From assembly GCA_900541925.1 (NCBI GenBank), contig UQMB01000016.1, positions 1-59,909 on the forward strand: a stretch of DNA of 59,909 bases, read 5' to 3'. Shown here in pieces: positions 32,910 through 41,705 of this stretch. The notes under the pieces are model-generated. The model made no database searches and was not told where the DNA came from. It saw only the letters and a program-made list of their open reading frames with translations. Both the position numbers and the translations under genes were made by a program. The DNA comes from an uncultured Bacteroidales bacterium (GTDB taxonomy: Bacteria; Bacteroidota; Bacteroidia; Bacteroidales; UBA932). Every line of letters starts with the position of its first letter. Position 1 is the first letter of the stretch.

Positions 32910-32940
32910 GCCCTTCATGACCCTTTTGAAGGGCATTTTT
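32910..32940 (+). terminator. Terminator of the outer membrane protein gene
   Basis: GCCCTTCA pairs with TGAAGGGC, followed by ATTTTT. A TATCTTTG (-7-like) octamer at 32903-32910 touches its 5' side and may be the promoter of the next operon. Confidence 0.65.
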
Positions 32941-32951
32941 ATTGAACGGAG

Positions 32952-33707
32952 ATGAATATCAAGGAATTTTTCAACAACTGGATTGTCAAGAACTTGCTGC
33001 TGGCGGCCGCGATGGTGGCCGTGATAGTGGGCGTCGTGTCCCTGATCCTGTCACTCATGACCAGGCACGGACAGGCTATCCCCGTTCCCGACTTCTCGGA
33101 CATGGCTCCCGCCGAGGCGCAGGCCGTGGCTTCCGCAGCCGGGCTCAGGGTGGCGGTGACCGATTCGGTATATGTCAAGAGGATGAAGCCCGGCGCCGTG
33201 TATATGCAGACCCCGAAAGCCGGGTCAAGTGTCAAGAAGGGCCGCAAGATACGCCTGACCGTCAATACCGTGCTCCCGAAGGAGGTATATATGCCGTCCC
33301 TCGTGGGCGTGTCCCTGCGCCAGGCCAAGGCGGAACTGCTCCGCAACGGTCTGACTCTCGGGAAGATAATCTATGTGCGTGACATCGCCACCAACAATGT
33401 CCTCCGCCAGCAGCGCTACGGCTTCGACATTGCGCCGGGCACTCCTGTGTCCAGCGGCACTTCGATCAATCTCGTCCTCGGCCTGGGCGACGATGACCAG
33501 ACCCGCATCCCGGATGTCACCGGCAAGACATATCTCCAGGCCGTAGACATCCTCCAGGACAATTCTCTCAACATCGGGCGTGTCCGTTATGAGGCCGCAG
33601 TGCGTGACTATGCCGATTCTGCCAGCGCCGTGGTGCATTCGCAGAACCCGTCCGAGGAGTCAGTGCGCAAGGGCACTGAAGTGTCCCTTTATCTCAAGAA
33701 GAAGTGA
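32952..33707 (+). CDS. PASTA-domain membrane protein without kinase
   Basis: A 251-residue protein with a single N-terminal TM helix (residues 15-37) and three PASTA domains outside (beginning at about IPVPDFSDM, VYMPSLVGV and RIPDVTGK). In Gram-positive bacteria PASTA domains bind muropeptides and usually belong to a Ser/Thr kinase or penicillin-binding protein; here there is no such domain. This stand-alone form is typical of Bacteroidota and is usually found next to rluD, as here. Stop and rluD start overlap (TGATG). Confidence 0.85.
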   Translation: MNIKEFFNNWIVKNLLLAAAMVAVIVGVVSLILSLMTRHGQAIPVPDFSDMAPAEAQAVASAAGLRVAVTDSVYVKRMKPGAVYMQTPKAGSSVKKGRKIRLTVNTVLPKEVYMPSLVGVSLRQAKAELLRNGLTLGKIIYVRDIATNNVLRQQRYGFDIAPGTPVSSGTSINLVLGLGDDDQTRIPDVTGKTYLQAVDILQDNSLNIGRVRYEAAVRDYADSASAVVHSQNPSEESVRKGTEVSLYLKKK

Positions 33708-34726
33708 TGGAAGAGGAGCTTTTCGAACATTTCCGGCTTGAGGTGGACAAGGGGCAGACCCCCATGCGCATCGACAGCTACATGGCGACCCACATGGAGG
33801 ACACCTCCCGCAGCCGCGTGCAGCAGGCCCTCAAGGCCGGATATGTGCATGTGGGCGACGAGGTCGTCAAGTCCAACTTCATAGTCCGCCCGGGCGATGT
33901 CATCCGCTTCGTGATGCCTTATCGCAGGCGCGGGATGGAGATCCTTCCGCAGGACATTCCGCTGGACATAGTATACGAGGACGATGATGTGCTCGTCATC
34001 AACAAGCCTGCCGGGATGGTGGTCCATCCGGGACATGGCCATTTCGAGGGGACACTCGTCAACGCCCTCTCGCATCATCTCGGGATAAGCCAGGGGCCGG
34101 AAGCCGAAGATGAGAGGATGGGAGTCCTGGTGCACCGCATCGACAAGGACACGAGCGGCCTGCTCGCCGTGGCGAAGAACGAGGAGTCCCAGCTCAAGCT
34201 CGCCAGGCAGTTCTTTGACCACAGCATCGAGAGGCGTTATGTGGCGGTGGTGTGGGGCGATGTCAAGGAGGACGAAGGGACGGTGGACGGCAACATAGGG
34301 CGCGATCCCAACGACCGTCTCCGCTTCAAGGTATATGACGACGAGGAGCGTGGCAAGCGTGCCGTGACCCACTACCGCGTGCTGGAGCGTTTCGGCTTCG
34401 TGACCCTGCTCGAATGCAGGCTGGAGACCGGGCGCACCCACCAGATCAGGGTGCACATGTCCAGCATAGGGCATCCGATATTCAACGATGAGCGTTACGG
34501 CGGCAGCGAAATACGCAAGGGGACGATATACTCCAAGTACAAGCAGTTCATAGCCAACTGCTTCGAGATATGCCCACGCCAGGCCCTGCACGCCAAGACT
34601 CTCGGATTCGTGCATCCTGGCACGGGGGAGTGGCTCCAGTTCGACTCCCCGCTGCCTGCCGATATGGAGAACCTGCTGGCCAAGTGGCGCAAGTATTGCT
34701 CCCAGATGCCGGAAGAACAGCAATGA
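33707..34726 (+). CDS. rluD: 23S rRNA pseudouridine synthase, RluD type
   Basis: A 339-residue protein: N-terminal S4 domain (RIDSYMATHMEDTSRSRVQQ), then the RluA-family core with HRIDKDTSGLL (catalytic Asp), INKPAGMVVHPG and LETGRTHQIRVH. It isomerises uridines in helix 69 of 23S rRNA in known relatives. Confidence 0.92.
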   Translation: MEEELFEHFRLEVDKGQTPMRIDSYMATHMEDTSRSRVQQALKAGYVHVGDEVVKSNFIVRPGDVIRFVMPYRRRGMEILPQDIPLDIVYEDDDVLVINKPAGMVVHPGHGHFEGTLVNALSHHLGISQGPEAEDERMGVLVHRIDKDTSGLLAVAKNEESQLKLARQFFDHSIERRYVAVVWGDVKEDEGTVDGNIGRDPNDRLRFKVYDDEERGKRAVTHYRVLERFGFVTLLECRLETGRTHQIRVHMSSIGHPIFNDERYGGSEIRKGTIYSKYKQFIANCFEICPRQALHAKTLGFVHPGTGEWLQFDSPLPADMENLLAKWRKYCSQMPEEQQ

Positions 34727-34727
34727 T

Positions 34728-36359
34728 ATGAAGCTCAAGCTTTTTATACTCTGCACTATATCTGCCGTGCTGCTGAGCCTGCCGTGGCTCGTGCCGCATG
34801 CCGGGGCGCTCGCTCTCGCGGGCTTCGTGCCCCTTTTGCTTGCCGACTATGCCGCTGACTGCGGGGGCGTCCGCAAGTTTTTCTTCTATTATTTCTGGAC
34901 CTTCGTCCTCTGGAACGCCCTCACGACTTTCTGGGTGTGCAACGCCACCGTGGGAGGGGGTATCTTCGCGATTGTGGCCAATGCCCTGCAGATGGCCTTG
35001 ATATGGGCCCTGTTCCGCCTGGCGAAGCGTCACCTCGGGGGAGCCGTGCCGTATATCTTCCTGGCTGTGATGTGGATAGCCTGGGAGAGGAAGTATTTTT
35101 CTGTGGACATATCCTGGCCTTGGATTGTGCTCGGCAACGCATTCGCGCGCAGCACGCACAGCATCCAGTGGTATGAGTACACCGGTACGCTGGGAGGTTC
35201 CATGTGGATATGGGTGACCAATCTCGGCCTCTTCGGCATGATGCGCTCTGTGGGGACAGGGGCTTGGGGGACATGGACCTCGTGGGCTAAGATTTCCTCC
35301 GCCGCCGGGCTTGTCCTTGCGGTGGTGGGGCCTATCGCCGCCTCGTCCGTCATATACAACACTTATCAGGAGAAATCCGAGGGCAAGGTCAATGTCATCA
35401 TAGGCCAGTCCAACTTCGACCCATACCACAAATACAAGCTTGTCAGCCAGGCAGACCAGAACAAGGCCATAGTCTCCATCTTCGAGAATGCGCTCCGCGA
35501 GGAGGGTGATCCGGCTTCACGCGTGCTGCTCGTGGCGCCGGAGACGATAACCGCCGACGTGGTGCTCAACCACTTGGAAGATTCTCCTACAGTGCGCAGC
35601 TTCCGGGGGATGCTGGACCGGCATCCGCGCGCGGCGCTGCTGTTCGGGGCGAGCAGCTACCGGACCTATCCTTCCGGGAAGGCTCCGTCTGTGCTTGCCC
35701 GGAAATACGGGGACGGCTGGGTGACATCGCACAACAGCGCCATAGTCCTGGATTCGGCAGGCAGGAGCGAGGTGTATCTGAAGAGCCGCCTCGTGGTGGG
35801 TACGGAACTCACCCCTTATCCGAAGGTTTTCGTGCCGCTGGACGAGAAACTATCCGAGCTGTTCGGGACGGGCGGCCTGATGGGGCGCTGTGAGGGGCAG
35901 AGCGAGGCTTCCGTCCTGCATTTCGACGGGGTGCCGTTCGGCTGCGCCGTCTGCTACGAGTCGATATACGGGGAATATTGCACGGAATATGTGCGCAAGG
36001 GCGCCAAGATGATGACCGTCATCACCAATGACGGCTGGTGGGGTGACACCCCGGGGTACAAGCAGCATCTGAGCTATTCCTGCCTGCGTGCCATCGAGTT
36101 GCGCCGCGACATAGCCCGCAGCGCCAACACCGGCATCTCCTGCATCATAGACCAGCGGGGCGACATACTCGAGAAGACCCCGTGGTGGGAGGAGGCCACC
36201 ATCTCCTCTACGGTCAATCTCAACTCTTCCGAGACTTTCTTCGTGCGCAACGGAGACATTGCCGGCCGCGTCTGCACGCTCGCTTTCCTGCTGCTTGCGG
36301 CCCTGCTTGTGGCTAAACTGCTGCTCGCTCTCGTGTCCCGTGACAGGAGGAAGCGTTAG
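34728..36359 (+). CDS. lnt: Apolipoprotein N-acyltransferase
   Basis: A 543-residue integral membrane enzyme with about six N-terminal TM helices, a C-terminal one, and a carbon-nitrogen hydrolase domain between. The Glu-Lys-Cys triad is seen in LVAPETI, YLKSRLV and GCAVCYESIYGE. It adds the third acyl chain to lipoproteins; the window encodes several such lipoproteins. It follows rluD by one base, and its last four bases overlap the convergent ung. Confidence 0.92.
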   Translation: MKLKLFILCTISAVLLSLPWLVPHAGALALAGFVPLLLADYAADCGGVRKFFFYYFWTFVLWNALTTFWVCNATVGGGIFAIVANALQMALIWALFRLAKRHLGGAVPYIFLAVMWIAWERKYFSVDISWPWIVLGNAFARSTHSIQWYEYTGTLGGSMWIWVTNLGLFGMMRSVGTGAWGTWTSWAKISSAAGLVLAVVGPIAASSVIYNTYQEKSEGKVNVIIGQSNFDPYHKYKLVSQADQNKAIVSIFENALREEGDPASRVLLVAPETITADVVLNHLEDSPTVRSFRGMLDRHPRAALLFGASSYRTYPSGKAPSVLARKYGDGWVTSHNSAIVLDSAGRSEVYLKSRLVVGTELTPYPKVFVPLDEKLSELFGTGGLMGRCEGQSEASVLHFDGVPFGCAVCYESIYGEYCTEYVRKGAKMMTVITNDGWWGDTPGYKQHLSYSCLRAIELRRDIARSANTGISCIIDQRGDILEKTPWWEEATISSTVNLNSSETFFVRNGDIAGRVCTLAFLLLAALLVAKLLLALVSRDRRKR

Positions 36360-37024
36360 AGTTTCCAGTCGATAGGGCTTTTGCCTTCCGCGGCGAGAAT
36401 CTCGTTGGTCGCGGAGAAGTGCCGGCATCCGAAGAACGCGCCCCTTGCCAGCGGTGAGGGGTGCGGCGCTTCGAGCACATGGTGCCTGGACTTGTCCACG
36501 AGGACGGCTTTGCTGCGCGCATAGTTGCCCCAAAGCAGGAACACCACGCCCTCGCAGCGGTCTGAGATGGTCTTTATCACGGCGTCCGTGAATGTCTGCC
36601 AGCCTATCCTGCTGTGGGAGGCGGGCTGTCCGGCGCGGACGGTGAGTACGGAGTTCAGGAGCAGCACTCCCTGCTCCGCCCATGGGCGGAGATCCGGGCT
36701 TCCCGACATCCTGATGCCGAGGTCGCTCTCGATTTCCTTGAATATGTTTTTCAGGGACGGCGGAGCCTCGACCCTTTGCGGCACCGAGAACGACAGGCCC
36801 ATGGCCTGGCCGTAGCCGTGGTACGGGTCCTGGCCGAGTATGACGACCTTGACCTTGTCCAGGGGGCAGAGCTCGAATGCCTTGAAAATCTGTCCTCCCG
36901 GAGGGAAGATCACTTCTCCGGCCTGTTTCTGTCTGTGCAGTTCCTGCACGAGGGCTGCGAAATACGGTTTCTCAAACTCGGCGCCGAGCGCCTCCTTCCA
37001 GCTCTTCTCTATCTGTACGTCCAT
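36356..37024 (-). CDS. ung: Uracil-DNA glycosylase
   Basis: A 222-residue family 1 UDG. VVILGQDPYHGYGQA (catalytic Asp), LLLNSVLTVR and HPSPLARG are intact. Its 3' end overlaps lnt convergently by four bases. Confidence 0.95.
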   Translation of the reverse strand: MDVQIEKSWKEALGAEFEKPYFAALVQELHRQKQAGEVIFPPGGQIFKAFELCPLDKVKVVILGQDPYHGYGQAMGLSFSVPQRVEAPPSLKNIFKEIESDLGIRMSGSPDLRPWAEQGVLLLNSVLTVRAGQPASHSRIGWQTFTDAVIKTISDRCEGVVFLLWGNYARSKAVLVDKSRHHVLEAPHPSPLARGAFFGCRHFSATNEILAAEGKSPIDWKL

Positions 37025-37063
37025 CCTTTCCTGAATATTTTTACGAATTTAAGAAATTATTCC

Positions 37064-37071
37064 TACCTTTG
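37064..37071 (+). promoter_or_regulatory. -7 box of the thiamin operon
   Basis: TACCTTTG, with expected transcription start near 37078, about 26 bases before the riboswitch. Confidence 0.5.
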
Positions 37072-37103
37072 GCGCCGGAAAACTTCGCTTGGTTAGAATT
37101 CAT

Positions 37104-37190
37104 TAAGGGGTGCTCCGGATTTTTCCGTGGCTGAGATTATACCCATAACCTGATCCGGGTAATGCCGGCGTAGGGAAATGCCTCCCCTTA
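37104..37190 (+). promoter_or_regulatory. TPP riboswitch (THI element)
   Basis: All conserved parts are present: closing stem TAAGGGG with CCCCTTA, GGGTGCTCC, CTGAGATTATACCC, ACCTGATCCGGGTAATGCC and GCGTAGGGAAATG. It senses thiamin pyrophosphate and should repress the downstream receptor and transporter. It ends 28 bases before the ATG, so control is likely at translation initiation or at a closely placed structure. Confidence 0.95.
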
Positions 37191-37218
37191 TACATTGTTT
37201 TACTTATAGTTACATTTA

Positions 37219-39597
37219 ATGAGAAAGAATGTATTTTTTGTGATGCTCCTGCTTTCGGCCTCGGTGGCCGGTGCGCAGACGGCAAAAGACTCGCTTCTGG
37301 TCGAACAGCTTGAGGGGGCGGTCGTAAAGGGAGTTAAGGTGCAGGAAAACGCGCCTTACGCAGTCGCCAACATCAACGGGACTTCGCTCAAGTCCTTCAG
37401 CCGCAGCGGCAAGGAACTTCCGTTCCTCATCGCGCGGACACCTGGCGTGATAGCCTGGAGCGAGAACGGTGTCGGTACCGGCACCAGCTACATGCGCATC
37501 CGCGGAGCGGGGGATTCCCGCATCAATGTGACCCTTGACGGTGTGCCTCTCAACTCTCCTGAGGACCAGTGCGTATTCTGGGCCAACATGAACAGCTACG
37601 CCTCATTCATGGAGAGCGTGCAGATCCAGCGCGGTGTCGGCACCTCCACCAACGGTGACGGAGCCTTCGGCGGCACAGTGGCCATGAAGAGCATGTCGGC
37701 GTCCCTGCTGCCTTATGCGGAGCTTACCGCCTCATACGGCTCATACAACACACTCAACGCCGGCATCACGGCCTCCACCGGCCTGCTCTGGAACCACCTC
37801 ATCATCGACGGTGCCTACCACGAGACTTCCACGGACGGCTATGTGCACGGGACATCGGGCCGTTCCGGTTCATACTATGCCGGGCTCACCTGGCTCGGGC
37901 GCGACTTCAGCATCAAGTACCGCAACTTCGGCAACTTCGAGCACACCGGTCAGGCCTGGAGCGGAGTGACGGCAGGTAACGATGACCTGTCTCTGATGGA
38001 CGGTACCTATGGCGCTTCCACAGGTATCCGCACCTACGACGACCTCTACCGCGTGGGCCTCGGCCGCTACAACTCCCTCTACGAGTACCTTGTCACCGAT
38101 GCCGACGGCAAGTTCGTGCGCGATGCGGACGGCAACTACCAGACTGCCCGCTACAAGCTCAAGGACGGCTCATATTGGGACAAGACCACGGACAACTTCG
38201 TGCAGAACCACAACATCCTCTCCGCCGTGTGGAATGTGGACGAGCACTGGGACATGAACCTCTCGCTGCACTACACCTACGGTTACGGCTACTACGATGA
38301 GTTCCGCTACAACAACAAGCTTTCCAAGTTCGGCCTCACTTTCAAGAACCCTGACGGCACTGCGCTCAAGAAGAGCGACTTCGTGCGTCAGAAGGGCCTC
38401 ACACAGCACACTTATGGCGCCGTGTACAATGTCAGCTATCACGATGAGCTCTGGGATGTAATAGGTGGAGTGAGCGCGCAGAACTTCCGCTCCAACCATT
38501 TCGGACACCTCACCTATGTGGGCAATGACGCCCTCGCCGCGGCCATACTCGACGCCTCAGGCAGGTATACCTACTACGGCTCAGACGCCTTCAAGGGCGA
38601 CTACAGCGCCTTCATCAAGGCCTCGCTCAGTCTCGGAGAGCACTGGGACATCTTCGGAGACCTCCAGTACCGCAGGGTGGACTACAGGACCGACGGACGC
38701 AACGACAAGTTCGTGTACAACAAGGCGGAAGGGACTTATGCCAACCAGATGCTCGATGTGGACAATCACTACAACTTCTTCAATCCGAAGGGTGGAGTGA
38801 GCTACACCAACGGCGCCCACCGCGCATACGCTTCAGTGGCCCTCAGCCACCGCGAGCCTGAGCGCAACAATTTCACGGACAACTACAACTATCCGGCCCC
38901 TGTGGCCGAGAGCCTGATCGACTACGAAGCCGGTTACCAGCTCAACGCCGGCAGTTTCCGCGCCGGGGTCAATCTCTACTACATGGACTACCGCAACCAG
39001 TTCGTCCAGACCGGAATGAAGAGCGACATCGGCGAGTACCTCACCGCCAACATCGCCAAGTCCTACCGTACCGGCGCCGAGCTCAGCCTCGCATGGGATG
39101 TGACCCGCTGGCTGACCCTTGAGGGCAACGCCGCCCTGAGCGCCAACAGGATATTGGACTTCGACGAGTATGCCGAGGACTGGGCCGCCAAATACCGCGT
39201 CATCCACTATGACAAATCTACGCTCGCGTTCTCCCCGGCAGCGATCCTCAACGGCTTCGCCGACTTCCACTTCGGAGCTTTCGACGCCGTATGGCACACC
39301 GGATTCGTGGGACGCCAGTATCTTGACAACACGGCCAACGAGGACCGCTCGCTGCCGGCATACACCTGCTCCGATGTCAACTTCGGCTACACCTTCAATT
39401 TCAAAGGGGCTCTCAAGGAACTTCGCCTCGGGCTCACCCTCAACAATGTGTTCAACAGCCATTTCGCTACAAGCGGCTGGGTTTACTCAGCCATAAGCGA
39501 GAGCTCAGGACATCCGAACGACAATCGCTATTACCAGATAGGTTTCGTCCCGAACGCCGGATTCACCGCCCTCGGGAACGTGACACTGAAATTCTAA
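37219..39597 (+). CDS. TonB-dependent receptor, predicted for thiamin
   Basis: A 792-residue outer membrane receptor: signal peptide (LLLSASVAGAQ), plug domain at about residues 35-155 (LPFLIARTPGVIAWSENGVG, MRIRGAGDSRINVTLDGVPLN, GAFGGTVAM) and a 22-strand barrel ending in a terminal Phe. It lacks the carboxypeptidase-like N-terminal domain of Sus-type receptors. Position under a TPP riboswitch and ahead of pnuT makes thiamin or a derivative the likely cargo. Confidence 0.88.
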   Translation: MRKNVFFVMLLLSASVAGAQTAKDSLLVEQLEGAVVKGVKVQENAPYAVANINGTSLKSFSRSGKELPFLIARTPGVIAWSENGVGTGTSYMRIRGAGDSRINVTLDGVPLNSPEDQCVFWANMNSYASFMESVQIQRGVGTSTNGDGAFGGTVAMKSMSASLLPYAELTASYGSYNTLNAGITASTGLLWNHLIIDGAYHETSTDGYVHGTSGRSGSYYAGLTWLGRDFSIKYRNFGNFEHTGQAWSGVTAGNDDLSLMDGTYGASTGIRTYDDLYRVGLGRYNSLYEYLVTDADGKFVRDADGNYQTARYKLKDGSYWDKTTDNFVQNHNILSAVWNVDEHWDMNLSLHYTYGYGYYDEFRYNNKLSKFGLTFKNPDGTALKKSDFVRQKGLTQHTYGAVYNVSYHDELWDVIGGVSAQNFRSNHFGHLTYVGNDALAAAILDASGRYTYYGSDAFKGDYSAFIKASLSLGEHWDIFGDLQYRRVDYRTDGRNDKFVYNKAEGTYANQMLDVDNHYNFFNPKGGVSYTNGAHRAYASVALSHREPERNNFTDNYNYPAPVAESLIDYEAGYQLNAGSFRAGVNLYYMDYRNQFVQTGMKSDIGEYLTANIAKSYRTGAELSLAWDVTRWLTLEGNAALSANRILDFDEYAEDWAAKYRVIHYDKSTLAFSPAAILNGFADFHFGAFDAVWHTGFVGRQYLDNTANEDRSLPAYTCSDVNFGYTFNFKGALKELRLGLTLNNVFNSHFATSGWVYSAISESSGHPNDNRYYQIGFVPNAGFTALGNVTLKF

Positions 39598-39606
39598 ACC
39601 GCTTTT

Positions 39607-40188
39607 ATGCAGGACTTCATCGCCACACACTGGCTTGACATCCTGACCACAGCCCTGGGGCTCGCCTATATCCTCCTGGAATACAAGGCGAGCCTTTGGC
39701 TTTGGCTGGTGGCTTTCGTGATGCAGAGCCTCGATGTCGTGCTCTACTATCAGCACGGCCTGTATGCCGACTGCGGCATGGAATTCTACTACATCGCGAT
39801 GACCATCTACGGCTACATCAACTGGAAGTACCTCAAGAACAAGGATGACAAGCCTCGGACTGTCACGCATTTCGAGCGCCGCTACATCCTCCCGTGGACC
39901 GTCGCGACCCTCGCACTGTGGGGGCTGATCTATTTTCTCCTTGTCCGCTTCACGGATTCCCGGGTTCCGCTTACCGACAGCCTCACCACTGCCCTGAGTT
40001 TCGTAGGATGCTGGGCGCTTGCGCGCAAGTATCTGGAGCAGTGGTTGATATGGATAGTTGTAGATATCATCACCTGCGCTCTTTACTTCTACAAAGGCAT
40101 CCCGTTCAAAGCGTCCCTCTACGGTCTGTATGTGATTATCGCGGTGGCCGGCTACATCAAGTGGCGAAAAATGCTTAATATTTCATAA
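39607..40188 (+). CDS. pnuT: PnuC-family transporter, predicted thiamin transporter
   Basis: A 193-residue membrane protein with about seven TM helices and PnuC-family motifs (DILTTALGLAYILLEYK, YGYINWKYL, FVGCWALARKYLEQWLIW). The family moves nicotinamide riboside (PnuC) or thiamin (PnuT). Nine bases after the receptor and behind a TPP riboswitch, it fits PnuT. No thiamin pyrophosphokinase gene follows, unlike many Bacteroides loci. Confidence 0.87.
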   Translation: MQDFIATHWLDILTTALGLAYILLEYKASLWLWLVAFVMQSLDVVLYYQHGLYADCGMEFYYIAMTIYGYINWKYLKNKDDKPRTVTHFERRYILPWTVATLALWGLIYFLLVRFTDSRVPLTDSLTTALSFVGCWALARKYLEQWLIWIVVDIITCALYFYKGIPFKASLYGLYVIIAVAGYIKWRKMLNIS

Positions 40189-40193
40189 CTTTG
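40186..40193 (+). promoter_or_regulatory. -7 box of coaD
   Basis: TAACTTTG six bases before the coaD ATG; a leaderless transcript is expected. Confidence 0.55.
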
Positions 40194-40199
40194 TATGTC

Positions 40200-40673
40200 A
40201 TGAAAGTCAAGGCTTTGTTCCCGGGGTCTTTCGACCCCTTCACTTCCGGACACCTCAACATCCTGCGCAGGGCGCTGACGATGTTTGACGAGGTGACCGT
40301 GGCCGTCGGCATCAACCAGGACAAGCGCGGGTTCTTTACCGGCGAGCAGAAGCTGGACATCATCCGCCAGACCGTGCGCGGGATCGACAATGTCGTGATC
40401 ATGCAGTATGACGGGCTGACCGTGGACATCTGCCGCGAACTCGGTATCTGTCATATAGTCAGGGGAGTGCGCAACATGCTTGACTTCGAGAACGAGAGGG
40501 CCATAGCCGACGCCAACCGCCGCCTGGCCCCCGAGATAGAGACGATAATCATCCCTACCGCCCAGGAGTTCGCGCACATCTCATCTTCTGCCGTGCGTGA
40601 CATTCTCCGCCATCACGGCGACACCTCCCTGTTCATGGAGGAGTGGGTCAAACTTCCTGATGTCGGGATATGA
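40200..40673 (+). CDS. coaD: Phosphopantetheine adenylyltransferase
   Basis: A 157-residue nucleotidyltransferase of coenzyme A synthesis. The (T/H)xGH motif is seen in FPGSFDPFTSGHLN, with RGVRNMLDFENE and ISSSAVRDI downstream. ATG at 40200 is the only start that gives the family N-terminus. It has its own -7 box and is coupled (ATGA) to the next gene. Confidence 0.94.
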   Translation: MKVKALFPGSFDPFTSGHLNILRRALTMFDEVTVAVGINQDKRGFFTGEQKLDIIRQTVRGIDNVVIMQYDGLTVDICRELGICHIVRGVRNMLDFENERAIADANRRLAPEIETIIIPTAQEFAHISSSAVRDILRHHGDTSLFMEEWVKLPDVGI

Positions 40674-41491
40674 GAAGACTTGTCCTCTGCCTCGCCTGTA
40701 TGCTGTCTGCGCTCATGTTGTCTGCGCAGACCGATTCCCTTGACCGCTATGCGGGGCTGGACAGTCTCCTGACGCAGTTCTACACCTCTCTCGAAAGGGA
40801 GAGCATAGAAGCCAAGAACTCAGAATTCGACAATCTCATCTCCAGCTGCCGCGACTCTCTGACAAGGCAGCATGTCACCTTGAGGATATTCGACCACTAC
40901 CGCCATTCCAGAGTGATGGGCGAAGAGGCAGTGGCCATACATGTCTACGACACCTGGCTGGCTACGGGCCTGGTGCGCACGGCGACGGACATAGAACTGA
41001 TGGACGCCGAAATCTTCGCGGACTTCAACCGCAGCTCCCTCATCGGGATGACGGCGCCTGAGGTAAGTCTACTGAAGCCTTGCGGAGGCCGCGAGACAGT
41101 GCCGGCCAAGGGCAAGGTGGCGGTGCTTTTCTTCTACGACACTTCTTGTGCGAAGTGCCGTCTCGAGAGCCAGGTGCTCCCTTCTGTGCTGTCGCAGGTG
41201 GACTTCCCGATGAACTTCTACGCGGTCTATGTGGGTACGGACAAGGGGGAGTGGAAGGCGTTCCGCAGGAACTTCAGGATTCCGGGACGGAAAGTCAGGC
41301 TCCATCACCTCTGGGATCCGGACATGGACTCCGATTATCAGAAATACTACGGGGTCACCGGTACGCCGAGAATGTTTGTAGTGTGGAAGGACGGGGAGAT
41401 ACTCGGCAGGAGACTTGAGGTCGCCAATCTGCAGGAAATCATCCACTATATAAGCATTACAGATGGCAGGGAAAACCAGAAAAAGCAGTAA
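40670..41491 (+). CDS. Exported thioredoxin-like protein
   Basis: A 273-residue protein with a signal peptide (residues 1-20, ending SAQ). The N-terminal half is helical and resembles the DUF5106-like region of Bacteroidota redoxins. The C-terminal half is a TlpA-like thioredoxin fold with active site CAKC (FFYDTSCAKCRLE) and cis-Pro loop (GTPRMFV). It probably handles periplasmic disulfides. The coupling to coaD looks positional only. Confidence 0.8.
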   Translation: MRRLVLCLACMLSALMLSAQTDSLDRYAGLDSLLTQFYTSLERESIEAKNSEFDNLISSCRDSLTRQHVTLRIFDHYRHSRVMGEEAVAIHVYDTWLATGLVRTATDIELMDAEIFADFNRSSLIGMTAPEVSLLKPCGGRETVPAKGKVAVLFFYDTSCAKCRLESQVLPSVLSQVDFPMNFYAVYVGTDKGEWKAFRRNFRIPGRKVRLHHLWDPDMDSDYQKYYGVTGTPRMFVVWKDGEILGRRLEVANLQEIIHYISITDGRENQKKQ

Positions 41492-41705
41492 GTCCTCCTC
41501 TGTCGACCCATCTTACCTTGACAGGCAGAAGGACTCCCTCAAACGGAAATACCGCAAGACCACGCTCTTCAACGAGCAGGAACTTGCGGCAATCGATGAA
41601 TATTGCAGACGCTTCAAGGTCTCTTCACGTTCGGCCCTTGTGAGGGAGGCCCTTATGGAGCGTGTCCTCAAGGGCCTCGAAGAGAACCATCCGACCCTCT
41701 TTTAG
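41463..41705 (+). CDS. Small ribbon-helix-helix protein
   Basis: An 80-residue protein. The N-terminal 30 residues are basic and Ser-rich; residues 32-72 (KTTLFNEQELAAIDEYCRRF, then SSRSALVREALMERVL) fit a MetJ/Arc ribbon-helix-helix fold, so it probably binds DNA as a dimer. It begins inside the preceding gene, overlaps lon convergently by four bases, and has no antitoxin/toxin partner. Confidence 0.7.
   Translation: MAGKTRKSSKSSSVDPSYLDRQKDSLKRKYRKTTLFNEQELAAIDEYCRRFKVSSRSALVREALMERVLKGLEENHPTLF

Noticed and set aside
33689..34756. Antisense frame of 355 codons opposite rluD
   Set aside because: rluD has intact catalytic motifs; the opposite frame is a codon-bias shadow.
41702..41705. Toxin-antitoxin pair formed by the ribbon-helix-helix protein
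   Set aside because: No toxin-sized partner gene lies beside it; its neighbours are a thioredoxin-like protein and lon.
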